Part shown: positions 45,331-54,309 of the stretch, piece after piece
How positions within the stretch are numbered: position 1 is the stretch's first letter
Layout of the letters: the number at the start of each line of letters is the position of its first letter
The notes under the pieces: generated by a model
What the model saw: the letters and a program-made list of their open reading frames with translations, nothing else
Told to the model about the DNA's origin: nothing
Database searches by the model: none
Program-made: the position numbers and the translations under genes
DNA from: Chryseobacterium ureilyticum
GTDB taxonomy: Bacteria > Bacteroidota > Bacteroidia > Flavobacteriales > Weeksellaceae
Direction of reading: 5' to 3'
Assembly (NCBI RefSeq): GCF_900156735.1
Contig: NZ_FTOL01000002.1
Location: 62,001-126,000, forward strand
Length of the DNA stretch: 64,000 nt

Positions 45331-46200
45331 ATGGACACCAATTTCTCAGACGATTTTAAAGTAAACGGAAAATTTTCAATAAAAAAAGCGGCTACAGCTT
45401 ATAAAGGAAAACTTACAAAAGAAGAAGGCACACAATTATTAATTCAGGAAAAGGAAAAACTTCGTGAGCTTCAGGAAAAGCTTTATGCTGATGGAAGCCA
45501 GTCTCTTCTTGTAGTACTTCAAGCTATGGATGCGGCAGGCAAAGACAGTATGATTGAGCATGTTTTTGGTGGGGTAAATCCTCAGGGTTGTAATGTAACA
45601 AGCTTTAAAACTCCAAGTTCGAAAGAATATTCTCATGATTTTTTATGGAGACATTATCTTGCTTTGCCTCAAAAAGGTATGATAGGAATATTTAATCGTT
45701 CTCATTATGAAAGTGTTTTGGTGTGTAAGGTTCATCCTGAATATAATTTAAGTGAAAAAACCTGGTCTTCTATAAAAGATTTTGACAATAAATTCTGGGA
45801 AAACCGTTATGAAAGCATACGAAATTTTGAAAAACATCTTGCTCAGAATGGAACAACCATCATTAAAATTTTCTTACATGTATCCAAAGATGAACAAAAG
45901 AAAAGGCTTCTGGATAGAATAAACGAGCCTGATAAAAACTGGAAATTCTCTTCAGGTGATCTTCCGGAAAGAGCTTTATTTGATCAATATATGGAGGTAT
46001 ACGAAACGGCTATCAATGAAACCTCAAAGGATCATGCACCATGGTATGTACTTCCTGCTGACAATAAATGGTTTGCAAGAATGGCTGCCATCCAGATTAT
46101 CATAGATACTCTTGAAAAAATGAATCTTAAGTATCCTCAGCTGTCTGAAAAAGATAAACAGGGACTTTTAGAATCCAAAAAAATACTGGAAAACGAATAA
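45331..46200 (+). CDS. ppk2: PPK2-family polyphosphate:nucleotide phosphotransferase
   Basis: A 289-residue kinase. Walker A is the PPK2 form QAMDAAGKDSMIEHVFGG (Asp67, Lys71, Asp72). The lid and Walker B region has LLDRINEPDKNWKFSSGD and DQYMEVYETAINETS, and then HAPWYVLPADNKWFAR. All are conserved in PPK2 enzymes, which use polyphosphate to make NTPs or NDPs or the reverse. Size fits the one-domain type. No ppk1 or ppx is adjacent. The start codon follows an octamer array by 9 bp, so expression may change by slippage. A terminator follows the stop. Confidence 0.92.
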   Translation: MDTNFSDDFKVNGKFSIKKAATAYKGKLTKEEGTQLLIQEKEKLRELQEKLYADGSQSLLVVLQAMDAAGKDSMIEHVFGGVNPQGCNVTSFKTPSSKEYSHDFLWRHYLALPQKGMIGIFNRSHYESVLVCKVHPEYNLSEKTWSSIKDFDNKFWENRYESIRNFEKHLAQNGTTIIKIFLHVSKDEQKKRLLDRINEPDKNWKFSSGDLPERALFDQYMEVYETAINETSKDHAPWYVLPADNKWFARMAAIQIIIDTLEKMNLKYPQLSEKDKQGLLESKKILENE

Positions 46201-46202
46201 AT

Positions 46203-46235
46203 AAAAATCCTCAGATAGTTCTGAGGATTTTTTTA
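46203..46235 (+). terminator. Terminator of ppk2
   Basis: AAATCCTCAG pairs with CTGAGGATTT around a 6-nt loop and is followed by T residues directly after the ppk2 stop. Confidence 0.85.
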
Positions 46236-46261
46236 TCGCAATTTATGATGATTAAAAAATT

Positions 46262-46584
46262 ACGAGAAAACCTATAAGCCGGATTTTGTACTTCCGAAGA
46301 AGTGCCTGTTATTTATCTACGTCTTACATTGCTGCAAGACTTGAGCTGATTACCCCTCGGTTTTCAGGACGAGCCGCCCCTATTTCCATTACTGAAAAGA
46401 ACCGATATACTTACCATTGCACCGCAAAGAGTTTACCTGGTTTCACTACAGCCGAACTGTACTTCCTTTCTGTTGCACTTGTCCTACCCTCACGGGTGAC
46501 GGATGTTATCCGCTTTGCTGCTCTATGGTGTCCGGACTTTCCTACCTCCCGTAAAACGGGAAATCAACAAGCCGATTTTCTCGT
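46262..46584 (-). ncRNA. rnpB: RNase P RNA (bacterial type A)
   Basis: On the minus strand the 5' end ACGAGAAAA pairs with the 3' end TTTTCTCGT (P1). The P4 strand region AGGAAAGTCCGGACACCATA lies near the 5' end. Further universal parts are GGTAAACTC with GTGCAATGGTAAGT (CR-II/III-like region), and ACAAAATCCGGCTTATAG near the 3' end. It is the catalytic RNA that trims tRNA 5' ends. About 323 nt, with a promoter box directly upstream. A plus-strand frame through this region is a chance frame. Confidence 0.95.
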
Positions 46585-46588
46585 AGGG

Positions 46589-46596
46589 CAAAGATA
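46589..46596 (-). promoter_or_regulatory. Promoter -7 box of rnpB
   Basis: TATCTTTG on the minus strand lies 5 bp before the predicted rnpB 5' end, as expected for a -7 element of a stable RNA. Confidence 0.7.
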
Positions 46597-46768
46597 CGCA
46601 AATTTCATGGTAAAAAGGTAAAAAAGCGAAATGGCAAAGCCGTTTTGCCTCTATGCAAATGACATTGATTTGTAAATACAATTTTTATGTTTTTTGCCTC
46701 TTTACGATTTTGCATTATATTTTTCACTGATTCCTACATTATTATTATCTTCGTGGCATTATACATCT

Positions 46769-47260
46769 ATGGATTCCAGAGAGAAAGAATTTGCGCAGCT
46801 TATCAAAGATAATCAGGGTCTGATTATTAAGGTATCGCGCCTATATACCAATTCTCTGGAAGACGAAGAGGATCTTTTTCAGGAGATTGTCTTACAGCTT
46901 TGGAGAAGTTATGATTCTTTTAAAGGGAATTCCAAAATTTCCACATGGATGTACCGTGTAGCGCTTAATACAGCCATTACCCTCTTTAGAAAAAAAAGCA
47001 AAAGCCTCCCAACCAATGAACTGGACATCAACCATAAAGATTTTGTGGAAGATGACGATGAAAAACAACAACAGATATCGCTTTTGTATACTGTAATCAA
47101 GACTCTTCCTAATATAGAAAGAGCCATTGTCATGATGTATCTTGATGATCTGCCTTACAAGGATATTGCAGAAAACCTCGGAATCACCGAAGTGAATGCA
47201 CGCGTGAAAATGAACAGATTAAAGAAAACCCTTAAAGAACAGATGGAAAAATATGCCTGA
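46769..47260 (+). CDS. ECF-type RNA polymerase sigma factor
   Basis: With the ATG at 46769 the protein is 163 residues, MDSREKEFAQLIKDNQGLII. A frame from 46694 would add 25 hydrophobic residues that are not part of the family. Region 2 has EDLFQEIVLQLWRSYDSF and KISTWMYRVALNTAIT. Region 4 has IERAIVMMYLDDLPYKDIAE and LGITEVNARVKMNRLKKTL, a clear HTH. It lacks added domains. The next gene begins inside its 3' end (8 bp overlap) and encodes a four-helix membrane protein that may be its anti-sigma partner. Confidence 0.9.
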   Translation: MDSREKEFAQLIKDNQGLIIKVSRLYTNSLEDEEDLFQEIVLQLWRSYDSFKGNSKISTWMYRVALNTAITLFRKKSKSLPTNELDINHKDFVEDDDEKQQQISLLYTVIKTLPNIERAIVMMYLDDLPYKDIAENLGITEVNARVKMNRLKKTLKEQMEKYA

Positions 47261-47927
47261 ATTTGATTTAGATAGCTTTAAGAAAACATGGCAGGAACAA
47301 CCTGTTCAGCCAAAATATGACAACCTTGAGATCCTTCAGATGTTGAACAGAAAGTCACGTAATTATATAAAATATATTTTCTGGATCAGCGTTGTAGAAT
47401 TTCTGTTCTTTTCCGTTGCGGGATTATTTTACTTTTTTCAGGAAGAAGAATCAGACAATTTCCGTAAAATGCTTGAAAGACTTGGGGCACAAGAAGCTCC
47501 TGAAGTGGAAAATAATTTCGGGCATGCTTATCTTGCTATAAAAATCCTAAGCTTATTAATCACAGCCTATTTCGTTCTGAAATTCTATCAAAATTACCGT
47601 AGAATCAAAATTGAAGAAAATCTGAAAGGGCTTATTACCCGAATTATTAATTTCAAAAAAACAGTCAATGCATTCATCCTCATCAGTATTGTATTATTGA
47701 TTGCATTTATGCTTGTCTTAACATCTTTCATATTTTATACTTTAAATTCTCAGAATATACAGCCTACCAGTTCCAACCTTACCATCTTTATTGTCGGAAT
47801 CATAGTCAGTACTTTACTTGCCATATCCATGATCTGGGTTTACTACAGACTGGTATATGGTAGTATTATTAAAAAACTTGATAAAAATCTGAAACAACTT
47901 AAAGAAATAAACTCACAGGAAAATTAG
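47253..47927 (+). CDS. Four-helix membrane protein, possible anti-sigma partner
   Basis: A 224-residue protein. The first 45 residues are soluble and cytoplasmic (MPEFDLDSFKKTWQEQPVQP), then helices at about 48-66, 100-118, 143-168 and 178-200. The soluble N-terminus is where anti-sigma factors bind. No zinc motif HxxxCxxC of the ZAS type is seen. The gene overlaps the sigma gene by 8 bp. Similar genes stand after ECF genes in other flavobacteria. Anti-sigma role is inferred from position only. Confidence 0.6.
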   Translation: MPEFDLDSFKKTWQEQPVQPKYDNLEILQMLNRKSRNYIKYIFWISVVEFLFFSVAGLFYFFQEEESDNFRKMLERLGAQEAPEVENNFGHAYLAIKILSLLITAYFVLKFYQNYRRIKIEENLKGLITRIINFKKTVNAFILISIVLLIAFMLVLTSFIFYTLNSQNIQPTSSNLTIFIVGIIVSTLLAISMIWVYYRLVYGSIIKKLDKNLKQLKEINSQEN

Positions 47928-47987
47928 AATCCATAGGCTATAGTTCAAGATATTATTGTTAATTTTATTTCACCAAATCTTTTTACT

Positions 47988-49610
47988 ATGCCTTTATCTT
48001 ATGTTTATGGAGCCTCAGAGGTTCCATTATTAGGACAGACTATCGGAGCCAACCTTAAAAGTACTGTCGAAAAATACCCCAATCAGGAAGCATTAGTCTG
48101 CGTTCATCAGGATTACAGAGCTACTTACCAGGAATTTTACAACCAAACAACCGCTATTGCCAAAGCACTGATCTTTTTAGGAGCAAAAGCCGGCGACCGA
48201 ATAGGAATATGGTCTTCCAACCGCTATGAATGGGTATTATTACAGTATGCAACCGCCAGAATTGGGACTATTTTAGTTAATATCAATCCCGCGTACAGAA
48301 CCCATGAGCTGACTTATGTTCTTAATCAGTCTGAAATTCGTTTTATTTTTTCTTCTTTAAGCTTTAAATCCAGCAATTACAAAGAAATGGTAGAATACGC
48401 CAAAGAGGTGTGTCCTACCCTCGAACATGAAATTTTCTTTGATGATAACTGGGAAGCATTTGTAAACAACGGACAGGAGATATCAGATGAAGTTCTTCAC
48501 AGTTTTGAGGAACATGTACAGTTCGATGATCCTGTGAACATTCAATACACATCAGGTACTACAGGTTTTCCTAAAGGGGTAACTCTTTCACACCATAACA
48601 TTCTGAACAATGGTTATTTTATTGGTATTCGATTAAAGTATACGGAGAAAGACCGTGTCTGCATTCCTGTACCATTTTATCACTGCTTCGGAATGGTCAT
48701 TGGAAATATATGTTGTACAACACACGGAGCCTGTATGGTTATACCTAATGATAGCTTTGATCCCGATATTACTTTAAAAACGGTTTCGGATGAAAAATGT
48801 ACATCTTTATATGGGGTTCCTACCATGTTCATTGCCGAATTGGCAGTAAAGGATTTTGACACTTATGATTTTTCAAGCTTGAGAACTGGAGTAATGGCTG
48901 GTTCTGTATGCCCTCCGGAAATCATGAAAAAGGTGGAAAACCTTATGAACATTAAAGAAATGAGCATCTGTTATGGAATGACGGAAACTTCTCCTGTATC
49001 TACACAGACTTTAATTGGGACTCCTCTAGAAAAACAGGTAAGCACAGTGGGAACTGTTCAGGATCATCTGGAAATAAAGATAGTTGATGAAAATGGAAGA
49101 ATTCTGAAACGTGGCGAGCATGGCGAACTTTGTACAAGAGGCTATTCCGTTATGCTAAAGTATTGGAATGATCCTGAAAACACCAAAAAAGTATTAGACG
49201 ATGCCCGATGGATGCACACCGGAGATATGGCTGTAATGGATAAAGACGGATATATTACCATTTCGGGGAGAATTAAAGATTTAATTATTCGTGGTGGAGA
49301 AAATATCTCACCTAAGGAAATTGAAGACTTTTTATATACCTATACTCATATCTTAGATGTACAGATCATTGGAGTTCCAAGCGAGAAATTCGGGGAAGAA
49401 GTAATGGCTTGGGTAAAAGTGAGAAAAGGATTTAATATCACCGAAGACGAACTTCTGGAATATTGTAAGGGAAGAATTGCTCATTATAAAGTTCCAAAGT
49501 ACTGGAAGTTTGTGGATGAATTTCCAATGACAATTTCCGGCAAAATAAGAAAAGTGGAAATGCGGGAAATCTCTATGAAGGAACTTGGTCTGGAAAGTTA
49601 TAAAGCTTAA
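47988..49610 (+). CDS. Fatty-acid/medium-chain acyl-CoA synthetase (AMP-binding)
   Basis: A 540-residue ANL-family enzyme. The P-loop is IQYTSGTTGFPKGVTLSHHN (about 184-203). Further conserved blocks are CYGMTETSPVSTQ, HTGDMAVMDKDGYITISGRI and KDLIIRGGENISPKEIEDFL, and the catalytic Lys in MTISGKIRKVEMRE. It activates a carboxylic acid to acyl-AMP and then acyl-CoA. VPFYHCFGMVIGN and overall form match the medium-chain ACSF2-like group. It stands alone 60 bp after the membrane-protein gene. Confidence 0.9.
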   Translation: MPLSYVYGASEVPLLGQTIGANLKSTVEKYPNQEALVCVHQDYRATYQEFYNQTTAIAKALIFLGAKAGDRIGIWSSNRYEWVLLQYATARIGTILVNINPAYRTHELTYVLNQSEIRFIFSSLSFKSSNYKEMVEYAKEVCPTLEHEIFFDDNWEAFVNNGQEISDEVLHSFEEHVQFDDPVNIQYTSGTTGFPKGVTLSHHNILNNGYFIGIRLKYTEKDRVCIPVPFYHCFGMVIGNICCTTHGACMVIPNDSFDPDITLKTVSDEKCTSLYGVPTMFIAELAVKDFDTYDFSSLRTGVMAGSVCPPEIMKKVENLMNIKEMSICYGMTETSPVSTQTLIGTPLEKQVSTVGTVQDHLEIKIVDENGRILKRGEHGELCTRGYSVMLKYWNDPENTKKVLDDARWMHTGDMAVMDKDGYITISGRIKDLIIRGGENISPKEIEDFLYTYTHILDVQIIGVPSEKFGEEVMAWVKVRKGFNITEDELLEYCKGRIAHYKVPKYWKFVDEFPMTISGKIRKVEMREISMKELGLESYKA

Positions 49611-49665
49611 TTTTTACTATTGAAAGTTTATAAGATTTTTCGAGAGTTTCACTTACATTGAAGGA

Positions 49666-49719
49666 CTTCCTCTCCTCTGTAGGAGTGGCGAAAATTCAAA
49701 GAATTTTTGACGGAATGGT
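49666..49719. repeat. Short palindromic intergenic block
   Basis: AAAATTC (49691-49697) and GAATTTT (49701-49707) make a 7-bp dyad in the motif GTGGCGAAAATTCAAAGAAT. It lies between the acyl-CoA synthetase stop and a terminator. It may belong to a dispersed family, but only one copy is in the window. Confidence 0.35.
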
Positions 49720-49740
49720 TCTACTAATAACGTATAAATA

Positions 49741-49767
49741 AAAAGCATTTCGATTTGAAATGCTTTT
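49741..49767. terminator. Convergent terminator of the acyl-CoA synthetase and rpoN genes
   Basis: AAAAGCATTTC pairs with GAAATGCTTTT around a 5-nt loop, with T runs on one side and A runs on the other. It serves both converging genes. Confidence 0.85.
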
Positions 49768-49775
49768 TATTTTAT

Positions 49776-51239
49776 TTAAAGTTCTTTTCTTAATCTTGCT
49801 ACAGGAATATTGAGCTGTTCACGATATTTAGCAATCGTTCTTCTTGCAATATTATAACCCTGTTCTTTTAAAATTACCACTAAAGCATCATCTGTTAATG
49901 GTTTTCTCTTATTCTCTTTACTGATCACTTCTTGAAGATGAGTCTTAATTTCTTTTGTAGAAACTTCTTCTCCATCATCATTCGTTAAACTGTCGGAGAA
50001 TAAGTCTTTAAGATAAACAATACCGTTTGGAGTATCAGCATATTTACTTTTTACCACTCTTGAGATCGTAGAAATATCAAATCCTGTGATATCTGCAACA
50101 TCTTTCAAGATCATTGGCTTTAAAGATTTCTCATCACCAGTTATAAAGTAATCTTTCTGGAACTTTACAATAGCCGTAATGGTCTGCAATAATGTATTCT
50201 GACGCTGATTAATTGCATCAATATACCATTTTGCAGCATCCAGTTTTTGCTTGATAAATAAAGCAGCTTGTTTGTGTTCTGAAGAGTTTTTATCGTGGGA
50301 ATATGTTGTCAGAATGTCTTTATATTCCTCGGATACTCTTAAAGTAGGGGCATTTTTACTGTTAAGCATAGGAATTACCTGCCCATCCTTCACCTGAATC
50401 ACAAAATCCGGGATAATTTCCTGGTTGATGGTAATCGTTTGTGTATCAAAGTTTCCTCCAACTTTTGGTGATAATTTTGAAATCTCATCTAATGCATCCT
50501 TCAGATCATCTTCTTCAATATCATATTTCTGAATAATCTTATTGTAGTGCTTATTCGTCAAAGCATCAAACTGATTTCTCAGAATATTAGCAGCTAAGGA
50601 AACCGCTTTATCAGAGCTTACTTTCTTTTCAATCTGCAATAATAAACATTCCTGCAGCCCTCGAGCACCTACACCCGATGGGTCAAGCTTCTGAACATAG
50701 TTTTCTAATATATCCTCTATTCTTTCTTTGGTAGTGTAAATTCCTTGGGAGAAAGCCAGATCATCAACAATAGATTTGATTTCTCTTCTTAAATATCCGT
50801 CTGTATCTAAGTTTCCGATCAAATATTCTGCAATCTTAAGATCTTCATCGTTGATATTCACCAGATGAATCTGTTCCATCAAATAATCATACAATGACTG
50901 TCCTTCCGTTAAGAGACTTTCATTATCAAATTCCTCATCATCCGGAGAGTAGTTGCTGGACGCGGTTTTATAGCTTGGTTCGTCGTCATAGATATACTCA
51001 TTAACGTCGAAGTCTGTCTCAATGCTTTCTGTACCCTCATCCTGATAAGCGTCTTCCAAAGAAGAATACTCATCTTCCTTAGAATCATCCTTTGCAATTT
51101 CCAAAGCAGGGTTTTCTTCTAACTCTCTCTCCAACTCCTCTTCAAATTCAAGAGTATGAAGCTGAATAAGCTTCATTAATTGGATCTGCTGAGGTGCCAG
51201 CTTCTGTCCTAATTTGAGTTGTAAGTGTTGTTTAAGCAT
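49776..51239 (-). CDS. rpoN: RNA polymerase sigma-54 factor
   Basis: A 487-residue protein. Region I is at the N-terminus: LKQHLQLKLGQKLAPQQIQL and MKLIQLHTLEFEEELERELE. An acidic linker (DDSKEDEYSSLEDAYQDEGT and more) follows to about residue 105. The core-binding and HTH region has LKDVADITGFDISTISRVVK. The RpoN box is ARRTIAKYREQLNIP near the end. It needs an AAA+ activator, and none is seen in the window. It has a terminator shared with the opposite gene downstream, and the asnS terminator lies upstream. Confidence 0.95.
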   Translation of the reverse strand: MLKQHLQLKLGQKLAPQQIQLMKLIQLHTLEFEEELERELEENPALEIAKDDSKEDEYSSLEDAYQDEGTESIETDFDVNEYIYDDEPSYKTASSNYSPDDEEFDNESLLTEGQSLYDYLMEQIHLVNINDEDLKIAEYLIGNLDTDGYLRREIKSIVDDLAFSQGIYTTKERIEDILENYVQKLDPSGVGARGLQECLLLQIEKKVSSDKAVSLAANILRNQFDALTNKHYNKIIQKYDIEEDDLKDALDEISKLSPKVGGNFDTQTITINQEIIPDFVIQVKDGQVIPMLNSKNAPTLRVSEEYKDILTTYSHDKNSSEHKQAALFIKQKLDAAKWYIDAINQRQNTLLQTITAIVKFQKDYFITGDEKSLKPMILKDVADITGFDISTISRVVKSKYADTPNGIVYLKDLFSDSLTNDDGEEVSTKEIKTHLQEVISKENKRKPLTDDALVVILKEQGYNIARRTIAKYREQLNIPVARLRKEL

Positions 51240-51353
51240 ATTAATATTGGCGTTTTAACATAACATATTCTACGAATTTAATAAATTTATTTGACAAAAA
51301 ATACATTTAGCATGATTTTTGCTTTATACATCTAGTATAATAAACTATTAATA

Positions 51354-51393
51354 AATAAAAAAAGCCTTAAACAAATGTTAAGGCTTTTTTTTA
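51354..51393 (-). terminator. Terminator of asnS
   Basis: AAAGCCTTAA and TTAAGGCTTT pair around a short loop with A and T runs on each side. It lies directly after the asnS stop on the minus strand. Confidence 0.85.
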
Positions 51394-51398
51394 TTGCT

Positions 51399-52847
51399 CT
51401 AGAATTCAGCGCTTTTTGGCGTTCTTGGGAAAGGAATCACGTCTCTGATGTTTGTCATTCCTGTTACGAAAAGAACCAGTCTTTCCAACCCTAAACCGAA
51501 GCCTGCATGAGGCACAGAACCGAATTTTCTGGTATCAAGGTACCACCAAAGTTCATGCTCATCTACATGCATATCTGCCATTTTCTCTTTTAATACGTCT
51601 AATCTTGCTTCTCTTTCTGATCCACCGATGATTTCACCGATACCAGGGAAAAGAACGTCCATTGCAGCAACTGTTTTGTTGTCTTCGTTCAGCTTCATAT
51701 AGAAAGCTTTGATTTCTTTTGGATAATCGAATAATACAACCGGGCACTCAAAGTGTTTTTCAACTAAATATCTTTCGTGCTCAGACTGAAGATCAGCCCC
51801 CCATTTTTCAACAGGATAAGCAAATTTCCCTTTCTTATTTTCTTTTGAGTTCAATAAGATCTCGATAGCTTCTGTATAGCTTACACGCTTGAAACGCTTT
51901 GCTACCACATTCTGAAGTTTTTCAATAAGACCTTCTTTTGCTCTTTCTTTTTCCGGTTTTGTCTTTTGTTCTTCTGCAAAACGATTATCTAAGAACTCAA
52001 GATCGTCTTTACAGTTATCCAATACATACTGGATCACATATTTTAAGAAATCTTCTGCAAGATCGATGTTATCTTCAAGGTTGTTGAATGCTACTTCCGG
52101 CTCAATCATCCAGAATTCTGCAAGGTGTCTTGTTGTATTTGAATTTTCAGCACGGAAAGTAGGTCCGAATGTATAGATTCTTCCTAACCCCATTGCCGCT
52201 GTTTCTCCTTCAAGCTGTCCTGAAACGGTAAGATTCGTTTTTCTTCCGAAGAAATCCTGAGCAAAATCAATTTCACCTTCTTCAGTTCTTGGCATATTGT
52301 TCAGGTCAAAGTTCGTTACTCCAAACATTTCTCCTGCACCTTCTGCATCAGCCCCTGTAATTACCGGCGTGTTGATATAGAAAAATTGGTTTTGGTTGAA
52401 GAATGAGTGAACGGCAAAACTTACCGCGTGACGTACTCTGAAAACAGCTCCGAATAAGTTCGTTCTGAATCTTAAGTGCGCTTGCTCACGAAGTTTTTCC
52501 AGACTATGTTTTTTAGGCTGAAGGATCGTGTTTTGAAGTTCTTCTGTAAAGTTATCTCCTAAAACGATGATCTTTTTAGCAACAATTTCCACAGATTGAC
52601 CAGCTCCCTGACTTTCCACCACTTCACCTACTACTTTAAGGGAAGAAGCTGTGCTAATTTTCTTGATGATCTCTTCATCAAAATTTTCGAAATCAACAAC
52701 TATCTGCAAATTATTAATCGTAGATCCATCATTAAGAGCTATAAAGCGATTAGCACGGAATGATCTTACCCATCCGTAAACTGTAATGTCATGATGTAAT
52801 ACTTTCTTGTAATCCTTTAGGATTTCTTTGATCGTTTGCTTTTTCAT
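51399..52847 (-). CDS. asnS: Asparaginyl-tRNA synthetase
   Basis: A 482-residue class IIb enzyme. The N-terminal OB fold ([20 protein letters not shown]) binds the anticodon. Motif 2 is [20 protein letters not shown], motif 3 is [20 protein letters not shown] followed by DVIPFPRTP. Asn-specificity fits the family segment [12 protein letters not shown] with TVSGQLEGE. The presence of AsnRS means direct charging of tRNA-Asn. It is monocistronic with its own promoter and terminator. Confidence 0.97.
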   Translation of the reverse strand: MKKQTIKEILKDYKKVLHHDITVYGWVRSFRANRFIALNDGSTINNLQIVVDFENFDEEIIKKISTASSLKVVGEVVESQGAGQSVEIVAKKIIVLGDNFTEELQNTILQPKKHSLEKLREQAHLRFRTNLFGAVFRVRHAVSFAVHSFFNQNQFFYINTPVITGADAEGAGEMFGVTNFDLNNMPRTEEGEIDFAQDFFGRKTNLTVSGQLEGETAAMGLGRIYTFGPTFRAENSNTTRHLAEFWMIEPEVAFNNLEDNIDLAEDFLKYVIQYVLDNCKDDLEFLDNRFAEEQKTKPEKERAKEGLIEKLQNVVAKRFKRVSYTEAIEILLNSKENKKGKFAYPVEKWGADLQSEHERYLVEKHFECPVVLFDYPKEIKAFYMKLNEDNKTVAAMDVLFPGIGEIIGGSEREARLDVLKEKMADMHVDEHELWWYLDTRKFGSVPHAGFGLGLERLVLFVTGMTNIRDVIPFPRTPKSAEF

Positions 52848-52885
52848 TTGTTGATAATAAATTTTTGTATAAAAATTAATGGTTG

Positions 52886-52893
52886 CAAAGTTA
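52886..52893 (-). promoter_or_regulatory. Promoter -7 box of asnS
   Basis: TAACTTTG on the minus strand lies 38 bp before the asnS ATG. It directly follows a terminator hairpin of the upstream gene. Confidence 0.6.
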
Positions 52894-52894
52894 C

Positions 52895-52924
52895 AAAAAA
52901 ACGGCGCAACTTGATGATTGCGCC
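52895..52924 (-). terminator. Terminator of the LA_2272-like gene cluster
   Basis: GGCGCAA pairs with TTGCGCC around an 8-nt loop and is followed on the minus strand by GTTTTTTTG. It lies about 117 bp after the stop at 53042. Confidence 0.75.
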
Positions 52925-53041
52925 TTCTTTAAAAAATCATTTATCAATTATTTAATGTATTCAATAAAAAAACAGGTTTTCATTACCCTTTCCAGCAGGT
53001 TAAAAAGAAGAAGTTGAGGTCTATTTTTTATCTTTTTATTT

Positions 53042-53701
53042 TTAAAAATTAATAACCGGAAGACTTCTTTTGGCATTTTTGTTCCATAGTCCTATTTGAA
53101 GTCCCTTTCCTTTTTTAGATTTGTTAATGATGCCTATCTGAACTCCTTTTATTTCATCCGCTCCATTGAATCCTCCAATTTGTAACCCTTCCATCTTTTC
53201 TGACGAATTAAAAGCTGATATGCTCATACCTTTCAATACATCCACATTATTCCCCATCATTGAAATGAAAACACCATTCCCTTTATCCATATAATTCATA
53301 AGTCCCGAAACCGAAATACCGCTTACTTTTTTGCTATAATTGTAAAGGGATACTGACACCCCGTTATGAGTTACTTCTCTGCCATATCCTGCACTTGAAA
53401 TATTAAGCCCGTTTACAGTAAGCAAACTACTATCATTTCTCGGTTTTGATGGATCATAAAACATCCAGATAACAAGCCCTAAAGGATTAAGCTCCAAATT
53501 AAAGCCATTAATCTTCTGATCATACCTATTATTATCCATAAGGCTTCCGCCCAACCCTACAGCAAGTCCATTCACTTCTTTTATTTTCCCACTCAAAGGT
53601 GTTATTGAAACCACCTTATTTTTTGTAGCAACAAGAGAATCCTGTGCATATGTCATTCCTTGAACTAGAAAAAGACATATTATTAAAAATGTTGTTCTCA
53701 T
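53042..53701 (-). CDS. LA_2272-like surface-repeat protein, copy A
   Basis: A 219-residue precursor with signal peptide MRTTFLIICLFLVQGMTYAQ. The body repeats a short pattern of the form G-(hydrophobic)-x-(hydrophobic)-x-x-x-N: GLNISSAGYG, GVSVSLYNYSKKVSGISVSG, GMSISAFNSSEKMEGLQIGG, GVQIGIINKSKKGKGLQIGL. It ends WNKNAKRSLPVINF. Such repeats occur in the LA_2272 family and should make a beta structure on the outer membrane. It is a paralogue of the gene two places upstream. The three genes (53042-54956) are one operon. Confidence 0.7.
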   Translation of the reverse strand: MRTTFLIICLFLVQGMTYAQDSLVATKNKVVSITPLSGKIKEVNGLAVGLGGSLMDNNRYDQKINGFNLELNPLGLVIWMFYDPSKPRNDSSLLTVNGLNISSAGYGREVTHNGVSVSLYNYSKKVSGISVSGLMNYMDKGNGVFISMMGNNVDVLKGMSISAFNSSEKMEGLQIGGFNGADEIKGVQIGIINKSKKGKGLQIGLWNKNAKRSLPVINF

Positions 53702-53712
53702 AAGTGTATTTT

Positions 53713-54309
53713 CTAATTAATTCTTTTATATTTTTCTGCATAATTGATTGTGTATCCGGACCAGAAGAAAAGTAGTAAAGCACCACTATTATCCCTATAT
53801 TTCTGAATAAGAAGATTTTGATTTTTTGTCAATCCCATTCTTGACTGAGAAACCTGACAGCCTCCTAATAAATAAGGAACTCCGTGGCATTTTGAAATGT
53901 AGTTTTTAAGTAAAAGCATTCCTTTTTTAAGTAAAAGCATTCCTTTTTTAAGCTCTGCATCATATTTAAAAAGACATTTAACTTCATTATCCTTTAAAAA
54001 GGCAAACTGTATCTCATACATTTTGTCTTTCACCAATGGTACAGATTTTATCCTCACCCGATCGCAATTATTAATTAATGAACTTTTCACATCAAGTATA
54101 TCTCCAACATTCCCTGCTCTATCTGATTTCACATTATTATTCCTTACATACTCATATCCATTGTAATTATATTCTCCGTCAATCATATGAACATTTTCTT
54201 TTTTTAATTCCAGCAAATCATCTTTAATCATTGATTTCCCAAAACTCACACAAGAACTCAGACTGAAAACTATTATTATTAGTACAATCGTTAAAGCAAA
54301 CTTTTTCAT
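53713..54309 (-). CDS. Lipoprotein between the two LA_2272-like genes
   Basis: A 198-residue precursor: MKKFALTIVLIIIVFSLSSC gives a lipobox with Cys20. The remainder (MIKDDLLELKKENVHMIDGE, VRIKSVPLVKDKMYEIQFAF) shows no known family. It contains a tandem in-frame duplication, KKGMLLLKKGMLLLK at about 123-137, due to a 21-bp direct repeat. Its start overlaps the upstream paralogue stop by 4 bp and 11 bp separate it from the next gene. It probably sits in the inner leaflet of the outer membrane and works with the two repeat proteins. Confidence 0.65.
   Translation of the reverse strand: MKKFALTIVLIIIVFSLSSCVSFGKSMIKDDLLELKKENVHMIDGEYNYNGYEYVRNNNVKSDRAGNVGDILDVKSSLINNCDRVRIKSVPLVKDKMYEIQFAFLKDNEVKCLFKYDAELKKGMLLLKKGMLLLKNYISKCHGVPYLLGGCQVSQSRMGLTKNQNLLIQKYRDNSGALLLFFWSGYTINYAEKYKRIN
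53902..53950. repeat. 21-bp tandem repeat inside the lipoprotein gene
   Basis: The unit with TTTTTAAGTAAAAGCATTCC occurs twice in a row and the array keeps the reading frame (7 codons per unit). A third unit starts but diverges after TTTTTTAAG. Confidence 0.8.

Noticed and set aside
46286..46621. A 111-codon plus-strand open frame
   Set aside because: It lies across the RNase P RNA gene, which explains the sequence fully on the minus strand.
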